A stretch of DNA of 43,538 bases, taken from positions 1-43,538 of the forward strand of contig RFKQ01000099.1 in the NCBI GenBank assembly GCA_003694635.1, in the 5' to 3' direction. Both the position numbers and the translations under genes were made by a program. This stretch comes from Planctomycetota bacterium (GTDB taxonomy: Bacteria; Planctomycetota; J132). Of the stretch, positions 41,053 through 43,538 are shown piece after piece; position 1 is the first letter of the stretch, and each line of letters begins with the position of its first letter. The notes below the pieces were generated by a model. The model made no database searches. It was not told the origin of the DNA and was given only the letters and a program-made list of their open reading frames with translations.

Positions 41053-43343
41053 TACCAATTTCCTAACTCCGACCGAACCTTTTTGCGAAGCTCCTGATTT
41101 GCATAAAGATAACGAAGAGCCAGCTGAAAGTCCTCTCTCGCTTTCCTAACCCCCTCCAAGGTCTGCAAACTCTGGTAAATCCTCCCTCTAAGGTAATAGA
41201 AATACCCATTGCGGACAACCGCCTCCATCGCCCGAGTTATATATCCAATCGCTTCAAAAAGCCTCTTGCGCCTCTTCTCCCCAGAATCAAGCCGCGCTTT
41301 CGACGAGACCAACAAAGCCTTGGCAACGTAGTACAACGGAATCCTTCGCTTAGAAACACGCTCAGCCTTACCTAAATCCTGCTCCACCTGCTCAAAAACA
41401 GAACGCCAATCCACCCCTGACGCACCTGTCGACAAAGCAGAAAGGCGAAGAAATGCCAACAAACTATGCCCCCACTGAGGAGATACCACCCCCGACGAAA
41501 CCGAACGCCGAAAGTAAAACCAAGCCTTGGAATAATCCTTCTGAATATAATGCCGCCACGCCTCAAGATAACTCTGCCAACCTTCCGAAAAAACAGAACG
41601 ATAATCTTCCAATACCCGCGCCGCCCTCTGCAAATTTCCACAATAGAGATAAATTCGATGAAGCAAAAAAACAGAACTCGCCTCCACCACATCCCCCTCC
41701 AAAGCCCTTTGAAGATCCTGGGCCGCTAACTTCAACTCCCCACGGCGAAAATAAAACCTAGCCCGGTGAGTCCAAGCCCACGGACGAAGCGAGGAAGGAA
41801 GCGTGGATATCAAATCCTTCCAACGCTTGGAAACCAACGAGGAATCCAAAGATAACTTCCATAAATCCGCCACCTGACGCGCCTTCTGAAAAGAAGTCTC
41901 CAGCTCCATCTGCTCCCTCGACATCCACGTGTATAAAGCCCAAAAAGCTAAAACTATCAACAATAAGAAAAAAAACGTCCGATTTTTCGATAAATACCTC
42001 CACGACCTCTTCCACGGCGTCTCCGGCATAGCCTGAATCGCCTCCCCATTTAAAAATCGATTGACGTCATTCTTTAAAGCCACCACCGCAGGATAACGTA
42101 CATTCCGACTCTTGCTCATCGCCTTCGCAATAATCGCACATAGCTCCCGACCAATCGGCGAAGGCGAAAGATTAAAATCTTCCGCATACGGCGTCTTGCC
42201 CTGAAGAACAAGCTGATAAGCCTGCTCCACTGTACTGGCCTGAAATGGCGGCTGCCAGGTCAACATCTCAAAAAGTATCGCACCCAACGAATACACATCA
42301 CTCCTCTCATCCACCTTCTCAATCTCCCCACGAGCCTGCTCCGGCGCCATATACGACGGCGTGCCCACCACCGCCCCCTCCTGCGTCATCCACGCATTCT
42401 CCTGCTTGTCCGTCCATACCCCAGAAGTAGGATTGGACTTTAAAAATTTGGCCAAACCCCAGTCCATAATGTAAACCTGACCAAACGCACCTACCATAAT
42501 ATTCTGCGGCTTTAAATCCCGATGAATAACCCCCTTAGAATGCGCATAAGCTACCCCCTCGCAAATCTTTAAAAATATCTGCAAAATCCGACGACGTGGA
42601 TAAAGCTTCTTAAAATCTTCATCCCCCGCCAATAAGTGCTTTGTCACCTCATCCAACGTATGCCCCCGCACAATGTCCATCGTAAAATACGGTGCATTCT
42701 GCGGCGTCTGTCCAATCTCATGAACGGGAATAATATTGGGATGCTGAAGCTGCGCCATCGCTTGCGCCTCCGCAATAAAACGCTGCCTCGCACGGGCCGA
42801 ACGACAGTACTTCGGATTCAACACCTTCATCGCTAAATGCCGCCGTAAATCCCCATCCCAAACCTCAAAAATCTTCGCCATCCCACCACGCCCCAACTCC
42901 CCCAATAACCTGTACTTGCTAAAATGACCAACCGTGTCCCTCTCCTGAACCGTCCTCTGATACACCTCCTCGCCAAGCTCCTTCTGAAAATCCAGCTCAT
43001 TCGACTCCCCCAATACCTCTACCGAAGAATCAAATCCATACTTTTTCGCCTCCTCCACCAAATGATCCGAATCCGGCGTATACAACGAAGAATAGGTAGG
43101 AAGCGGCGGAAAACCATCCCCCGACGAACTCACCTTCTTTAAAATCCTCCGCGCCTCCTGATAAACCTCTTCCGCCTCCTCAGCCTGCAATATCCTCTTG
43201 TTGATAAGAAGAGCCTTTAAATCCGTCTCCACCCCCATCGCTCGCAGCTCCTCCAACATGGTCAACAAAACCTTGGCCTTCTCAGGCGTAATCCTACCCC
43301 TCTCCAACAAAAGGGACAAAGTTGTGCTCTCAATCGAATCCAT
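41052..43343 (-). CDS. Receptor-type Ser/Thr protein kinase with C-terminal TPR-like region
   Basis: 763 residues from the ATG at 43343; a TTG two codons earlier is less likely. Parts: an N-terminal helical module (about 1-70, LLLERGRITPEKAKVLL and LLINKRILQAEEAEEV); a linker; the kinase domain at about 140-430 with GRGGMA, K173 (AMK), HRDLKPQN with D276, DWG in place of DFG (about 294-296) and APE (about 334-336); a membrane segment at about 455-473 (FFFLLLIVLAFWALYTW); and an extracytoplasmic TPR-like tail of about 290 residues (LKLAAQDLQRALEGD, NLQRAARVLEDY, AREDFQLALRYL). The residues needed for catalysis are present. The stop overlaps the start of meaB (TAGTG), so the two are co-translated. 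Confidence 0.92.
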   Translation of the reverse strand: MDSIESTTLSLLLERGRITPEKAKVLLTMLEELRAMGVETDLKALLINKRILQAEEAEEVYQEARRILKKVSSSGDGFPPLPTYSSLYTPDSDHLVEEAKKYGFDSSVEVLGESNELDFQKELGEEVYQRTVQERDTVGHFSKYRLLGELGRGGMAKIFEVWDGDLRRHLAMKVLNPKYCRSARARQRFIAEAQAMAQLQHPNIIPVHEIGQTPQNAPYFTMDIVRGHTLDEVTKHLLAGDEDFKKLYPRRRILQIFLKICEGVAYAHSKGVIHRDLKPQNIMVGAFGQVYIMDWGLAKFLKSNPTSGVWTDKQENAWMTQEGAVVGTPSYMAPEQARGEIEKVDERSDVYSLGAILFEMLTWQPPFQASTVEQAYQLVLQGKTPYAEDFNLSPSPIGRELCAIIAKAMSKSRNVRYPAVVALKNDVNRFLNGEAIQAMPETPWKRSWRYLSKNRTFFFLLLIVLAFWALYTWMSREQMELETSFQKARQVADLWKLSLDSSLVSKRWKDLISTLPSSLRPWAWTHRARFYFRRGELKLAAQDLQRALEGDVVEASSVFLLHRIYLYCGNLQRAARVLEDYRSVFSEGWQSYLEAWRHYIQKDYSKAWFYFRRSVSSGVVSPQWGHSLLAFLRLSALSTGASGVDWRSVFEQVEQDLGKAERVSKRRIPLYYVAKALLVSSKARLDSGEKRRKRLFEAIGYITRAMEAVVRNGYFYYLRGRIYQSLQTLEGVRKAREDFQLALRYLYANQELRKKVRSELGNW

Positions 43344-43414
43344 AACCAAATCTTAAATACCTAACTCAAATCCATCCTAACAATCTATCACTCCCCCACC
43401 TCCCCTCCACTCTT

Positions 43415-43538
43415 TCAGTTCGTCAACGACTGAATCGGAGAAGGTATCCTCCCCTTGCGATGAATAAATCCAGAAGAATCAAAATCACTCACCTTCATCA
43501 CATACGCACTCCCCAACAACCCCCCAAATTCCACCACC
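43415..43538 (-). CDS. 3' end of an unidentified gene (partial, runs off the window)
   Basis: An open frame enters from the right edge on the minus strand and ends at a TGA (43417-43415). The 40 visible residues include [18 protein letters not shown], then [20 protein letters not shown] at the very end. Coding character is supported by G-rich third positions and the same codon choice as the kinase next door. I do not recognise the family. It ends 71 bp before the kinase start and could be in the same operon. Confidence 0.6.
   Translation of the reverse strand, partial: VVEFGGLLGSAYVMKVSDFDSSGFIHRKGRIPSPIQSLTN

Noticed and set aside
1-43538. Mobile element, prophage, CRISPR or tRNA genes
   Set aside because: No transposase or integrase-like ORF, no spaced direct repeats, and no T-loop-like GTTCGAxTC with a matching acceptor stem was found outside coding regions.

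Overview
The window looks like chromosomal DNA of a diderm bacterium from or near the Planctomycetes. This is an inference from gene content: three large receptor-type Ser/Thr protein kinases with TPR or beta-propeller tails, four FHA proteins, three secreted HEAT-VWA proteins, an ECF sigma/anti-sigma pair, and lipoproteins with clear lipoboxes. GC content is moderate. There is no rRNA, tRNA, CRISPR array, transposase or phage gene, so this reads as core chromosome and not as an island.

Layout. At 1-1.4 kb a PilC/GspF gene on + has two hairpins in its leader. At 1.4-3.3 kb lies an anti-sigma/ECF sigma pair on -. From 3.4 to 19.1 kb a long minus-strand run holds ALDH7-type aldehyde dehydrogenase, an FHA protein, a lipoprotein, a second FHA protein, a giant kinase-TPR protein, an N-formylglutamate amidohydrolase-like protein, glycogen phosphorylase, RluD-type pseudouridine synthase, a double-FHA protein, an FHA-HATPase fusion, and a QmcA/NfeD-like pair. 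At 19.3-20.4 kb there is a COG4324-type aminopeptidase lipoprotein on +. At 20.5-26.3 kb come rsmH and a 1634-residue TPR/HEAT lipoprotein on -. At 26.5-32.8 kb a plus-strand run holds a single-domain response regulator, malate dehydrogenase, a PtsN-like EIIA, and three tandem secreted HEAT-VWA paralogues. From 32.8 kb to the end, on -, are a kinase fused to an extracytoplasmic glycosidase-like propeller, a SucD-like protein, PurL, two tandem small membrane proteins, MeaB, a third kinase, and the 3' end of an unidentified gene.

How the genes may work together. The kinases (threonine phosphorylation), the five FHA domains (phosphothreonine binding) and the FHA-HATPase protein could form one signalling network that ends in sigma-factor control. 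This is inference. Two kinases are translationally coupled to acyl-CoA genes (sucD and meaB), which suggests a link to succinyl-CoA/methylmalonyl-CoA metabolism.

At the largest scale the + strand is G/T-rich at the left end and C/A-rich at the right end, whichever way genes point, with a neutral zone at about 14-25 kb. That is the pattern expected where replication forks converge. The most original points are this skew switch, the kinase-propeller receptor, the FHA-HATPase fusion, the 897-residue-offset duplication inside the giant lipoprotein, the HEAT-VWA triplet, and the near-identical 3' ends of the two small membrane-protein genes.
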